Shown in pieces: positions 42,738 to 49,699 of a DNA stretch of 64,000 bases. This stretch comes from Flavimobilis sp052324925. Its GTDB lineage: Bacteria; Actinomycetota; Actinomycetes; Actinomycetales; Cellulomonadaceae. The stretch lies in the NCBI GenBank assembly GCA_052324925.1, contig JBQPRE010000002.1. One strand, given 5' to 3'. The position numbers and the translations under genes were made by a program. The notes beneath the pieces were generated by a model that worked only from the letters and a program-made list of their open reading frames with translations, was not told the DNA's origin and searched no databases. Position 1 is the first letter of the stretch, and each line of letters starts with the position of its first letter.

Positions 42738-43427
42738 GTGATCAGCCTCGACAACGTCAGTAAGGTCTACGCGCGCGGCGCGAGGCCCGCGCTCGACTCG
42801 GTGTCCCTCGAGATCGAGCGGGGCGAGTTCGTGTTCGTCGTCGGTGCCTCAGGCTCCGGAAAGTCGACGTTCCTGCGCCTCGTCCTGCGCGAGGAACGCC
42901 CCACGTCGGGCTCCGTCACCGTCGCCGGCAAAGACCTCGCAACGCTCTCGAGCTGGAAGGTGCCGGCACTGCGCCGCCAGATCGGCGCCGTGTTCCAGGA
43001 CTTCCGGCTGCTGCCCAACAAGACCGTGTTCGAGAACGTCGCGTTCGCGCTCCAGGTCATCGGCAAGCCCAAGCACCACATCATGACGGTCGTGCCCGAC
43101 GTCCTCGAGATGGTCGGCCTCGAAGGCAAGGAGAAGCGCCGCCCCCACGAGCTCTCGGGCGGCGAGCAGCAGCGCGTCGCGATCGCACGCGCCTTCGTCA
43201 ACCGGCCGCCGATCCTCCTGTGCGACGAGCCGACCGGCAACCTCGACCCGACGACCTCCCTGGGAATCATGCGCCTGCTCGACCGCATCAACCGCACCGG
43301 AACGACCGTCGTCATGGCGACGCACGACGACGAGATCGTCGACCAGATGCGCAAGCGCGTCCTCGAGCTCGCCACGGGCGAGCTCGTGCGCGACCAGCGC
43401 CGCGGCGTCTACGGCTCGCAGCGCTGA
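42738..43427 (+). CDS. ftsE: Cell division ATP-binding protein FtsE
   Basis: Cytoplasmic ATPase of the FtsEX complex, which couples the divisome to peptidoglycan hydrolase activation. 229 residues: VVGASGSGKSTFLRLV (Walker A), GAVFQDFRLLPNKTVFENVAF typical of FtsE, LSGGEQQRVAIARA (signature), ILLCDEPTGNLDP (Walker B) and ATHDDEIV (H-loop). GTG start. ftsX follows after 12 nt and the M23 hydrolase after that, a functional trio. Confidence 0.97.
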   Translation: MISLDNVSKVYARGARPALDSVSLEIERGEFVFVVGASGSGKSTFLRLVLREERPTSGSVTVAGKDLATLSSWKVPALRRQIGAVFQDFRLLPNKTVFENVAFALQVIGKPKHHIMTVVPDVLEMVGLEGKEKRRPHELSGGEQQRVAIARAFVNRPPILLCDEPTGNLDPTTSLGIMRLLDRINRTGTTVVMATHDDEIVDQMRKRVLELATGELVRDQRRGVYGSQR

Positions 43428-43439
43428 GAGGGGACGACG

Positions 43440-44354
43440 ATGCGACTTCAGTTCATCCTGTCCGAGATCGGCATCGGCCTGCGCCGTAACCTCTCGATGA
43501 CGGTGGCCGTCATCCTCGTGACGTTCATCTCGCTCACGTTCGTCGGCGCTGCCGGGCTCCTGCAGATCCAGGTCGGCAAGCTCAAGGACGACTGGTACGG
43601 CAAGGTCGAGGTCTCGGTCTTCCTGTGCCCGACGGGCTCCGCCAAGGTGCAGTGCGCAGACGGCGAGGCCACCCCCGAGCAGATCGAGGGCGTCAAGGCG
43701 CTCCTCACCTCGCCCGAGCTCGCCCCCGAGATCCAGGAGACCTGGTTCGAGACCAAGGAAGAGGCATTCGCGTCCTTCCAGGAGTACTTCGAGGGCCAAG
43801 ACTGGGCGCAGGCGATCAAGGTCGAGAACATGCAGTCGTCGTTCCGCATCAAGCTCAAGGACCCTGAGCGCTACCAGATCGTCTCCGACGTCCTCTCGGG
43901 ACGCCCCGGCGTCGAGTCGGTCGAGGACCAGCGCAAGATCTTCGACTCGCTCTTCCTCGTCCTCAATCGTGCCTCCGTCATGACGGTCGGGCTCGCCGCG
44001 CTCATGCTCGTCGCCGCGACCCTGCTCATCACGGTGACCATCCGGCTCTCAGCCCTCTCCCGCTCCCGTGAGACCGGCATCATGCGGCTCGTCGGCGCCT
44101 CCAATCTCTTCATCCAGCTGCCGTTCATGCTCGAGGGTGCGATCGCCGCGGGCATCGGCGCGCTGCTCGCGGGCGGCGGCCTCTGGCTCGGTGTCAAGTA
44201 CCTCATCACCGATTGGCTCGCCGGCGAGGTCGCCTGGGTGCCGCTCGTCGGACAGTCCGACGTCCTGACGGTTGCGCCGCTCCTGCTCGCTGTTGCGATC
44301 ATCCTCGCGCTCGTCGCGTCGGTCGTTACCCTGCGCCGGTACATGAAGGTGTGA
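43440..44354 (+). CDS. ftsX: Cell division protein FtsX
   Basis: Permease-like membrane partner of FtsE (304 residues). Four helices: one near residues 22-45, then a large extracytoplasmic domain (about 50-165) that in homologues contacts the hydrolase, and three helices in the C-terminal half with RETGIMRLVGASNLFIQLPF. The extracellular domain holds two cysteines (FLCPTGSAKVQC). GAGGGG precedes the ATG. The following gene starts 2 nt after its stop. Confidence 0.96.
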   Translation: MRLQFILSEIGIGLRRNLSMTVAVILVTFISLTFVGAAGLLQIQVGKLKDDWYGKVEVSVFLCPTGSAKVQCADGEATPEQIEGVKALLTSPELAPEIQETWFETKEEAFASFQEYFEGQDWAQAIKVENMQSSFRIKLKDPERYQIVSDVLSGRPGVESVEDQRKIFDSLFLVLNRASVMTVGLAALMLVAATLLITVTIRLSALSRSRETGIMRLVGASNLFIQLPFMLEGAIAAGIGALLAGGGLWLGVKYLITDWLAGEVAWVPLVGQSDVLTVAPLLLAVAIILALVASVVTLRRYMKV

Positions 44355-44356
44355 TC

Positions 44357-45736
44357 ATGCTGCGCCGAATGCTCGCCGTCCTCCTGTCCGCCGTCCTGCT
44401 GGCTGTCCTCGCGCCGCCCGCAGGCGCCGACACGCTCGGAGACCTCGAGAAACGTCAGGCCGCCGCCGAGAAGCGCAAGGCCGACGCCGACAGCACGATC
44501 GAGACGCTCGAGCACGACCTCGAAGACACGGACGACGCGATGGCCGCGGCATACGTGCGCCTCACGCAGGTGCGCGCCGATCTCGGCGTCGCACAAGCAG
44601 CGCTCGACGTCGCGCAAGCCCGCCTCACGGCAGCCGAGAGCGAGGCGAAGAAGCTCGCCGACCGCCTCGTCGACGCCAAGGCTGAAGAAGCGGCCCTCGT
44701 CGCCAAGATCGACGAGCAGGCCAAGCTCACCAAGACCACACAGGCGTCGATCGCCGAGCTCGCGCGCCGGGCCTACCGCGGCGAGGGCGCACCCGACTCG
44801 ATGAGCCTCGTCGTCGGAGCTGAGTCCGCGACCGACTTCGTCAATCGCTACGCACTGTCGCAGGCGGCCCTGCGCGTGCAGACGAACACGCTCACCGACC
44901 TGCAGGAGTCCGAGGCGACCGCGAAGAACTCCCAGGCGCGGCTCGAGGCCGTGCGCGACACGATCGCCGATCTCAAGAAGCAGGCCGACGCAGCCGTCGT
45001 CGCCGCCGAGAAGGCACGCACGACGGCCGCCGACAAGCGCAGGACCGTCGAGGGACTGCTCGCCAAGGAGAAGGCGGACCTCGCTGTCATCGAGAAGCGC
45101 AAGACCGCACAGCTCGCGTCCAAGGCCGAGGCTGAGCAGGCGTCCCAGGACCTCGCGAACGACATCCAGGACATCATCGGTCTGACGAAGAAAGAGAAGG
45201 ACCGTATCCGCAAGGCCAAGGCCGCCGCCCGCAAGAAGGCCGAGGAGGAGGCGCGGCGCGCGGCTGAGGAGGCGAAGAAGGACGGCAAGACGCCGAGCAA
45301 CCCCGCGCCCCCGAGCGACCCGCGTCCTCCTGCGGGCAAGGGGTTCTTCTCCTACCCGACGAAGGTTCCCCACATCACGTCGTCGTACGGGTACCGTCTG
45401 CACCCCGTCCTCGGCTACGTGCGCCTGCACGCCGGGACGGACTTCCGGGCCTACTGCGGCACCGCCATCTATGCGGCCGCGGGCGGGACCGTCGTGTGGG
45501 CGCAGTACCGCGGCGGGTTCGGCAACCAGGTGCTCGTCAACCATGGCGAGGTGGGCGGCCGCAACCTCATGTCGAGCTACAACCACTTCTCACGCTTCGC
45601 GGTCTCGAGCGGGCAGAAGGTCAAGAAGGGCCAGCTCGTCGGCTACTCGGGCACGACCGGAACGAGCACGGCCTGCCACCTGCACTTCGAGCTGTACGTC
45701 GACGGGCAGACCGTCAACCCGATGTCGATGCTCTGA
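44357..45736 (+). CDS. FtsEX-associated M23 (LytM) peptidoglycan hydrolase with coiled coils
   Basis: A 459-residue secreted protein like EnvC/PcsB: signal peptide (LAVLLSAVLLAVLAPPAGA), two long coiled coils (about residues 27-140 and 160-300, rich in Ala/Lys/Glu), a Pro-rich linker and a C-terminal M23 domain with zinc/catalytic motifs LHAGTDF and HLHFELYVDG. Since all LytM residues are present it is probably an active endopeptidase, not a pure activator. ATG 44357 has AAGGTG upstream; GTG 44351 is an alternative. Its stop codon lies inside a 29-nt tandem duplication. Confidence 0.92.
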   Translation: MLRRMLAVLLSAVLLAVLAPPAGADTLGDLEKRQAAAEKRKADADSTIETLEHDLEDTDDAMAAAYVRLTQVRADLGVAQAALDVAQARLTAAESEAKKLADRLVDAKAEEAALVAKIDEQAKLTKTTQASIAELARRAYRGEGAPDSMSLVVGAESATDFVNRYALSQAALRVQTNTLTDLQESEATAKNSQARLEAVRDTIADLKKQADAAVVAAEKARTTAADKRRTVEGLLAKEKADLAVIEKRKTAQLASKAEAEQASQDLANDIQDIIGLTKKEKDRIRKAKAAARKKAEEEARRAAEEAKKDGKTPSNPAPPSDPRPPAGKGFFSYPTKVPHITSSYGYRLHPVLGYVRLHAGTDFRAYCGTAIYAAAGGTVVWAQYRGGFGNQVLVNHGEVGGRNLMSSYNHFSRFAVSSGQKVKKGQLVGYSGTTGTSTACHLHFELYVDGQTVNPMSML

Positions 45737-45786
45737 CGCGCGGCGCAGCGGGCGCGGTGCTCTGATGCGCGGCGCAGCGGGCGCGG
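45729..45786. repeat. 29-nt tandem duplication spanning the M23 gene stop codon
   Basis: Two 29-nt copies (45729-45757 and 45758-45786) differ at one base. The first contains the end of the gene (ATG-CTC-TGA) and the second reproduces it as GTG-CTC-TGA. Confidence 0.9.
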
Positions 45787-45902
45787 TCCGCGCGCAAATG
45801 CGTTCGTGCCCTCGCGTACCCCACCGGTATCGTTGAGGTCGTCCCCGCAACCCACGGGGCATACGTGTGCGGCGAGGTGCGCCGCGACGGAGAGGAGGGG
45901 TG

Positions 45903-46430
45903 ATGGCCAAGGGCAAGGTGTACCAGATCCCCGACGGCTCCACGCAGAAGCGGACCCATACGGACCGCGCGCCCGTGCGGCAGCTCGTCGCGAGCAACAA
46001 GAAGGCGCGCCACGACTACACGATCGAGGACGTCTACGAGGCGGGGATCGTGCTCACGGGCACCGAGGTCAAGGCGCTGCGCGCCGGCCGCGCGTCGCTC
46101 GTCGACGCGTTCGTGCTCATCGACCGCGGCGAGGCGTGGCTCGAGCGTGCCCACATCTCGGAGTACGCGCAGGGCACGTGGACCAACCACTCGCCGCGAC
46201 GCAAGCGCAAGCTCCTGCTCCACAAGAAGGAGATCGTGCGGCTCGCGAACGACGCCGACGCCAAGGGCACGACGATCGTCCCGTTGCAGATCTACTTCCT
46301 CGACGGCCGTGCCAAGGTCGAGATCGCGCTCGCGCGCGGCAAGAAGGAGTACGACAAGCGGCAGACGCTCCGCGAACGCCAGGACAACCTCGAGGCGCAC
46401 CGTGCGATGCGGAAGCGAGAGCTCGGGTAG
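45903..46430 (+). CDS. smpB: SsrA-binding protein SmpB
   Basis: Escorts tmRNA into stalled ribosomes during trans-translation. 175 residues: core beta-barrel with KKARHDYTIEDVYEAGIVLT, GTEVKALRAGRASLVDAFV, SPRRKRKLLLHKKEI and the basic C-terminal tail GKKEYDKRQTLRERQ that enters the mRNA channel. A strong GAGGAGGGG site precedes ATG 45903; the longer upstream reading lacks one. A TATCGT hexamer at 45828-45833 may be its -10. tmRNA follows 115 nt downstream. Confidence 0.96.
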   Translation: MAKGKVYQIPDGSTQKRTHTDRAPVRQLVASNKKARHDYTIEDVYEAGIVLTGTEVKALRAGRASLVDAFVLIDRGEAWLERAHISEYAQGTWTNHSPRRKRKLLLHKKEIVRLANDADAKGTTIVPLQIYFLDGRAKVEIALARGKKEYDKRQTLRERQDNLEAHRAMRKRELG

Positions 46431-46476
46431 ACCGGCGCCCGCGGAAATAACGTGGAGCCGCTGAGCGTTCATCGAC

Positions 46477-46482
46477 TACAGT
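46477..46482 (+). promoter_or_regulatory. Possible -10 of ssrA
   Basis: TACAGT lies 64 nt before the mature tmRNA 5' end. A TTGACA at 46532 is too close to the 5' end to serve as a -35. Weak call. Confidence 0.3.
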
Positions 46483-46545
46483 GGTCATGTTCGTCAGGTA
46501 CGCCCCGCGGGGCCGCCTTCACGGGCAGTGCTTGACAACTTCACA

Positions 46546-46914
46546 GGGGGTGATCGGTTTCGACGGTGGTCGTGCTTCGAGAAGAAGCGGGCCGAGAATG
46601 CAGACTCATCTCGTCAACGATGTCTGCAAACCAATAGGTGCCGATTCCAAGCGCACCGACTTCGCCCTCGCCGCCTGAGCGAGCCTCGAAGTCCGTCAGT
46701 CCGGGCTAGCTTCCGTCCCGGGTCCTGGCGTCATCCAGGAAGCCACTGCTCGCGTCGTTCGTCGCTGACGACGCGGGGACTTTTAGGCGACTGGGCCTGT
46801 CAGCTGAGCGTCTGCTCGAGGGCTGAGGCCGAGAAAATCCACTAGCAGACTGCGCCCGGAGAAGATCTGGATACGCGTCACCGGACCGGGGTTCGATTCC
46901 CCGCACCTCCACCC
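46546..46914 (+). ncRNA. ssrA: tmRNA (SsrA)
   Basis: Transfer-messenger RNA that rescues stalled ribosomes. The 5' end GGGGGTGATCGGTTTCGACG pairs over 7 bp with CACCTCC at 46904-46910 as the tRNA-like acceptor stem. The T-arm CGGGGTTCGATTCCCCG precedes it, and the sequence after the discriminator A is CCC, so the terminal A is added after transcription. The tag frame is at 46640-46678 and reads ADSKRTDFALAA-stop, the actinobacterial-type degradation tag. About 369 nt, normal length. Confidence 0.95.
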
Positions 46915-46922
46915 TTGTGAAC

Positions 46923-46955
46923 GAAGGGCCTCTCGCCGCTAGCGAGGGGCCCTTC
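46923..46955 (+). terminator. Terminator-like hairpin of ssrA (first array hairpin)
   Basis: A 14-bp stem (GAAGGGCCTCTCGC with GCGAGGGGCCCTTC, one G-U pair) begins 9 nt after tmRNA. Copies recur in each array unit; the third (47382-47414) is a perfect 15-bp stem with a 3-nt loop. Confidence 0.7.
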
Positions 46956-47069
46956 GGCGTGCCGTACCGGCAAGGCGGTGCCCGACCCGCAAGGCGGTGC
47001 CGTACCCGCAAGGCGGTGCCCCACCCGCGATGCTGTGCCCACCCGAGAGGCTGTGCCCTACCCGCGAGC

Positions 47070-47116
47070 GTCGATAGCGGATCGGGACACGTGACTTGTG
47101 CGGATCGCCTATCGAC
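47070..47116. repeat. 47-nt palindromic core, copy 1
   Basis: Arms GTCGATAG and CTATCGAC flank GGATC elements and a central CACGTGACTTGTG. The other three copies differ from this one by at most one base each. Confidence 0.85.
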
Positions 47117-47283
47117 CGAGGGAGGGGGAACGGGGGAAGGGGAGCTGGGGAGGGGAAGCTGGGGAAGGGGGCTGGGGGCCTGCCTCGGCTGTGAACGAAG
47201 GGCCCTCGCCAGCGAGGGGCCCGTCGTCGTGCTGCACCCGCAAGGCCGTGCCCTACCCGCGAGACTGTGCCCGACCCGCAAGG

Positions 47284-47330
47284 GTCGATAACGGATCGGG
47301 ACACGTGACTTGTGCGGATCGCCTATCGAC
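47284..47330. repeat. 47-nt palindromic core, copy 2
   Basis: Identical to copy 1 except for one base in the left arm (GATAACGG for GATAGCGG). Confidence 0.85.
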
Positions 47331-47480
47331 CGGGGAAGGGGAACTAGGGAGGGGGGCTGGGAGCCGGCCTTCGCTGTGAGCGAAGGGCCCCTCGCCGCTG
47401 GCGAGGGGCCCTTCGGCGTGCCGTGCCCGCGCACCCGCGAGAATGTGCCCTACCCGCGAGGCGGTGCCCTACCCGCGAGC

Positions 47481-47527
47481 GTCGATAGCGGATCGGGACA
47501 CGTGACTTGTGCGGATCGACTATCGAC
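47481..47527. repeat. 47-nt palindromic core, copy 3
   Basis: Identical to copy 1 except for one base in the right arm (GGATCGAC for GGATCGCC). Confidence 0.85.
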
Positions 47528-47694
47528 TGAGGGAGGGGGAACGGGGGAAGGGGAGCTGGGGAGGGGAAGCTGGGGAAGGGGGCTGGGGGCCTGCCTCGGC
47601 TGTGAACGAAGGGCCCTCGCCAGCGAGGGGCCCGTCGTCGTGCTGCACCCGCAAGGCCGTGCCCTACCCGCGAGGCTGTGCCCTACCCGCGAGC

Positions 47695-47741
47695 GTCGAT
47701 AGCGGATCGGGACACGTGACTTGTGCGGATCGCCTATCGAC
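47695..47741. repeat. 47-nt palindromic core, copy 4
   Basis: Identical to copy 1. Confidence 0.85.
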
Positions 47742-47789
47742 CGGGGAAGGGGGAGCTGGGGAGCTAGGGAGGGGAGCTGGGGAGGGGAG

Positions 47790-48068
47790 CTAGGGAGGGG
47801 GAGCTGGGGGCCTGCCTCGGCGGGGGATCGGGGCGGCGTTCCGTGGCGCGCGACCTGCCTTGCCGAGCGCTTCGCGGAGGATAACCTCGATCTGAGCGTT
47901 GACCGACCGCAGCTCGTCGTCGGCCCAGCGGGCGACGGCGTCGTGCACCGCCGGGTCCAGCCGCAACAGCACCTGCTTGCGAGCTGCGCGGGGTCGGCGC
48001 GCGGGTGCCGCAGAACCCGGATCGCCAGCGGCGTCCGGGTCCTGCGGGTCGTGGTGCGCCTCCGTCAT
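47790..48068 (-). CDS. Ribbon-helix-helix DNA-binding protein (Arc/CopG-like)
   Basis: A 92-residue protein with an RHH fold at about residues 34-78: KQVLLRLDPAVHDAVARWAD (beta strand and first helix) and SVNAQIEVILREALGKAGR (second helix). The N-terminus is Ala/Pro/Asp-rich and the last ~11 residues (RRGRPPAPPP) are encoded inside the final repeat-array unit. It starts 7 nt after the SPFH stop, so the two form an operon. RHH proteins usually bind palindromes, and one precedes the SPFH gene, suggesting autoregulation. Confidence 0.8.
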   Translation of the reverse strand: MTEAHHDPQDPDAAGDPGSAAPARRPRAARKQVLLRLDPAVHDAVARWADDELRSVNAQIEVILREALGKAGRAPRNAAPIPRRGRPPAPPP

Positions 48069-48075
48069 CCGTGCC

Positions 48076-49026
48076 TCAGTGGAGCGTGCCCGCGTTGACG
48101 ATGGGTGTCGCGCGCGAGTCGCCGCACAGGACGACGAGGAGGTTGGAGACCATGGCGGCACGACGCTCGTCGTCGAGCGTGACGATCGCGTCCCTCTCGA
48201 GGCGCTCGAGCGCAGTCTCGACCATGCTCACGGCGCCCTCGACGATCTTCTCGCGGGCCGCGATGATCGCCCCAGCTTGCTGACGCTGGAGCATCGCCTG
48301 GGCGATCTCGGGAGCGTAGGCGAGGCGCGAGATGCGGGCCTCGACGATCTCGACGCCGGCGAGGGCGACGCGCTCGGCGACCTCGTGAGCCAGCTCTGCA
48401 GAGACCTGGTCGGTCGAGCCGCGCAACGTGGCCTCGCCTGCGTCGGCGTTGTCGTAGGGGTGCGAGGTTGCGACGTGCCGGAGCGCTGCCTCGGCCTGGA
48501 CCTCGACGAAGTCGACGAAGTCCTCGACGGCGAACGTCGCGCGTGCGGTGTCGGCGACCTGCCAGACGACGATCGCACCGATCTTCACGGGGTTGCCGTC
48601 AGCGTCGTTGACCTTGAGAGCGCTCGTCTCGAAGTTGCGCACGCGCACCGAGACGGTCTTGCGGCTGGACAGGAGCGGGGTGAGGACGAAGCCTGTGCGG
48701 CGGATCGTGCCGACGTAGCGGCCGAAGAACTGCACGACCTTCGTCTGGCCTGGGTTGACGATCGTGAGCGCGCTGAAGATGACGACCGAGAGGATGGTGA
48801 GGGTGGCGCCGAGGACGGCGAAGAGCGCGGTGAGTCCTGCGCCCTCGACGAGCTCGGTCCCGACGAACGAGCCCACTGCGGCGGCGAGCAGGAGAACTGC
48901 GATCGCGAGCGCGGCCCATCCGTTCTTCATGGTGACGGTGCGCTCGTCGACGTCGACCCGGACGCCGTCGTGGCCGACAGGGACGGCGCTCGGGGTGCCT
49001 CCGACGGATTCGTCGATGTCGTTCAT
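48076..49026 (-). CDS. SPFH/band-7 domain membrane protein
   Basis: A 316-residue stomatin/flotillin-like protein. Two N-terminal membrane helices (about 35-58 and 64-90), then an SPFH domain (IVNPGQTKVVQFFGRYVGTI, RTGFVLTPLLSSRKTVSVRV, ATSHPY, VSAELAHEVAERVALAGVEI) and a C-terminal helical region with QRQQAGAIIAAREKIVEGAV. Likely forms oligomers in membrane microdomains. It is co-transcribed with an RHH regulator and preceded by the palindrome at 49062-49077. The precise role in actinobacteria is unknown. Confidence 0.9.
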   Translation of the reverse strand: MNDIDESVGGTPSAVPVGHDGVRVDVDERTVTMKNGWAALAIAVLLLAAAVGSFVGTELVEGAGLTALFAVLGATLTILSVVIFSALTIVNPGQTKVVQFFGRYVGTIRRTGFVLTPLLSSRKTVSVRVRNFETSALKVNDADGNPVKIGAIVVWQVADTARATFAVEDFVDFVEVQAEAALRHVATSHPYDNADAGEATLRGSTDQVSAELAHEVAERVALAGVEIVEARISRLAYAPEIAQAMLQRQQAGAIIAAREKIVEGAVSMVETALERLERDAIVTLDDERRAAMVSNLLVVLCGDSRATPIVNAGTLH

Positions 49027-49061
49027 GGGGTGCCCTTCTCTCGATCCGGTGTGCTGCTAGC

Positions 49062-49077
49062 AAAGTGATATCACTTT
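49062..49077. promoter_or_regulatory. Palindromic operator upstream of the SPFH-RHH operon
   Basis: AAAGTGATATCACTTT is a perfect 16-bp palindrome in an otherwise GC-rich region, 36 nt before the SPFH start. It is a plausible site for the RHH protein of the operon. Confidence 0.65.
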
Positions 49078-49148
49078 ACTGACCGCGTGCGCCAGTCGGT
49101 TGTGTGGGCAGGTGGCCGGAGTTTGGAGGGGCTCTCGGGTTGGGCGCG

Positions 49149-49406
49149 TCAGGCGAGGGAGAGGAAGAGCTTCTCGAGGCGCTCCGTGCTGCCGTCGCCG
49201 CTCTCGGAGATCAGGCACTCGCGCATGCCGCCCGCGATGATCGCGAACCCGGCACGGTCGATGGCTTTGGCGACGGCTGCGACCTGGACCATGACGTCCT
49301 CGCAGTCGCGGCCTTCTTCGAGCATGCGGACGATGCCGCCGATCTGACCCTGTGCGCGCTTGAGGCGTCGGAGGGCTGACTGGGTCGTGTCGTCGGGCAG
49401 GAGCAT
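49149..49406 (-). CDS. CsoR/CstR-family repressor, CstR-like
   Basis: An 85-residue all-helical DUF156 repressor: ALRRLKRAQGQIGGIVRMLE, then CEDVMVQVAAVAKAIDRAG and the second Cys in GGMRECLIS. Copper-type CsoR uses Cys-His-Cys; here the His position is Gly, leaving only the two cysteines that form the persulfide/trisulfide switch of CstR. The divergent genes encode a Cys-rich protein and a rhodanese-fused reductase, supporting sulfane-sulfur sensing. Three G/C-rich operators lie between. Metal sensing cannot be excluded. Confidence 0.82.
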   Translation of the reverse strand: MLLPDDTTQSALRRLKRAQGQIGGIVRMLEEGRDCEDVMVQVAAVAKAIDRAGFAIIAGGMRECLISESGDGSTERLEKLFLSLA

Positions 49407-49415
49407 GGAGTCAGC

Positions 49416-49431
49416 ATACCCCCCGGGGTGT
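49416..49431. promoter_or_regulatory. CsoR/CstR operator 1
   Basis: ATACCCCCCGGGGTGT, 10 nt before the repressor start, has the A/T-flanked C-run/G-run pattern of CsoR-family sites. Confidence 0.7.
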
Positions 49432-49438
49432 TTTGCCG

Positions 49439-49454
49439 ATACCCCCCGGGGTGT
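49439..49454. promoter_or_regulatory. CsoR/CstR operator 2
   Basis: The same 16 bases as operator 1, repeated 23 bp away. Confidence 0.7.
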
Positions 49455-49472
49455 GTACTCTCGAACTCAAGC

Positions 49473-49490
49473 GATACCCGTGGGGGTATC
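49473..49490. promoter_or_regulatory. CsoR/CstR operator 3
   Basis: GATACCCGTGGGGGTATC, palindromic arms GATACCC and GGGTATC, 26 nt before the divergent Cys-rich gene. Confidence 0.7.
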
Positions 49491-49515
49491 GAGACCGAGT
49501 TTCGAGGAGTTCGTC

Positions 49516-49689
49516 ATGTGCCGTCCCGTCACCTGCGCCACCTGCGGCAAAACCACCTGGGCCGGTTGCGGCCAGCACGTCGACAGCGTCAAGGCGGGCG
49601 TTCCCGCCGCGCAGTGGTGCCGCTGCGACCGTGATGCCGCACCCGCCGCGCCGTCGGGCAACTTCTTCTCGCGGCTCTTCGGTCGCTGA
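49516..49689 (+). CDS. Cys-rich microprotein of the sulfur-response operon
   Basis: A 57-residue protein beginning MCRPVTCATCGKTTWAGCGQ, with a later WCRCD, giving six cysteines and a His (GQHVD) that could bind zinc or carry persulfides. The C-terminus is short and basic (NFFSRLFGR). I recognise similar small proteins in many bacteria but no assigned function. A GAGGAG site precedes the ATG, and three repressor operators lie upstream. The rhodanese-fused reductase starts 11 nt downstream. Confidence 0.7.
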   Translation: MCRPVTCATCGKTTWAGCGQHVDSVKAGVPAAQWCRCDRDAAPAAPSGNFFSRLFGR

Positions 49690-49699
49690 GGGGGCCGTC

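Larger units (their letters stand above)
46917..47821. repeat. Four-unit composite repeat array behind ssrA
   Basis: About 905 nt without a supported gene, made of four units: 46917-47190, 47191-47375, 47376-47601 and 47602-47821. Each unit has the same order: a GAAGGGCC-type hairpin; two to six copies of a ~19-nt minisatellite (around CCCTACCCGCGAGGCTGTG); a 47-nt palindromic core; then a G-rich tract with many runs of four or five G. Units 1 and 3, and 2 and 4, resemble each other most, implying duplication of a two-unit block. Reading frames cross it but show no protein character. The last unit encodes the tail of the RHH gene on the minus strand. Confidence 0.9.

Noticed and set aside
46880..46914. 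Prophage or island attachment at the 3' end of ssrA
   Set aside because: No second copy of the T-arm/acceptor sequence, integrase or phage gene is seen downstream in the window.
47070..47116. Chromosome dimer resolution (dif) site
   Set aside because: The core is four-fold repeated and longer than dif, and I see no XerC/XerD half-site pattern.
46917..47793. Plus- and minus-strand reading frames of 90-160 codons across the repeat array
   Set aside because: They reproduce the same Gly/Pro/Arg-rich repeats in several frames, lack ribosome sites and have no family resemblance; best explained as repetitive non-coding DNA.
46917..47821. CRISPR array
   Set aside because: Units are 185-274 nt with internal minisatellites, and there are no short constant repeats with unique spacers and no cas genes.
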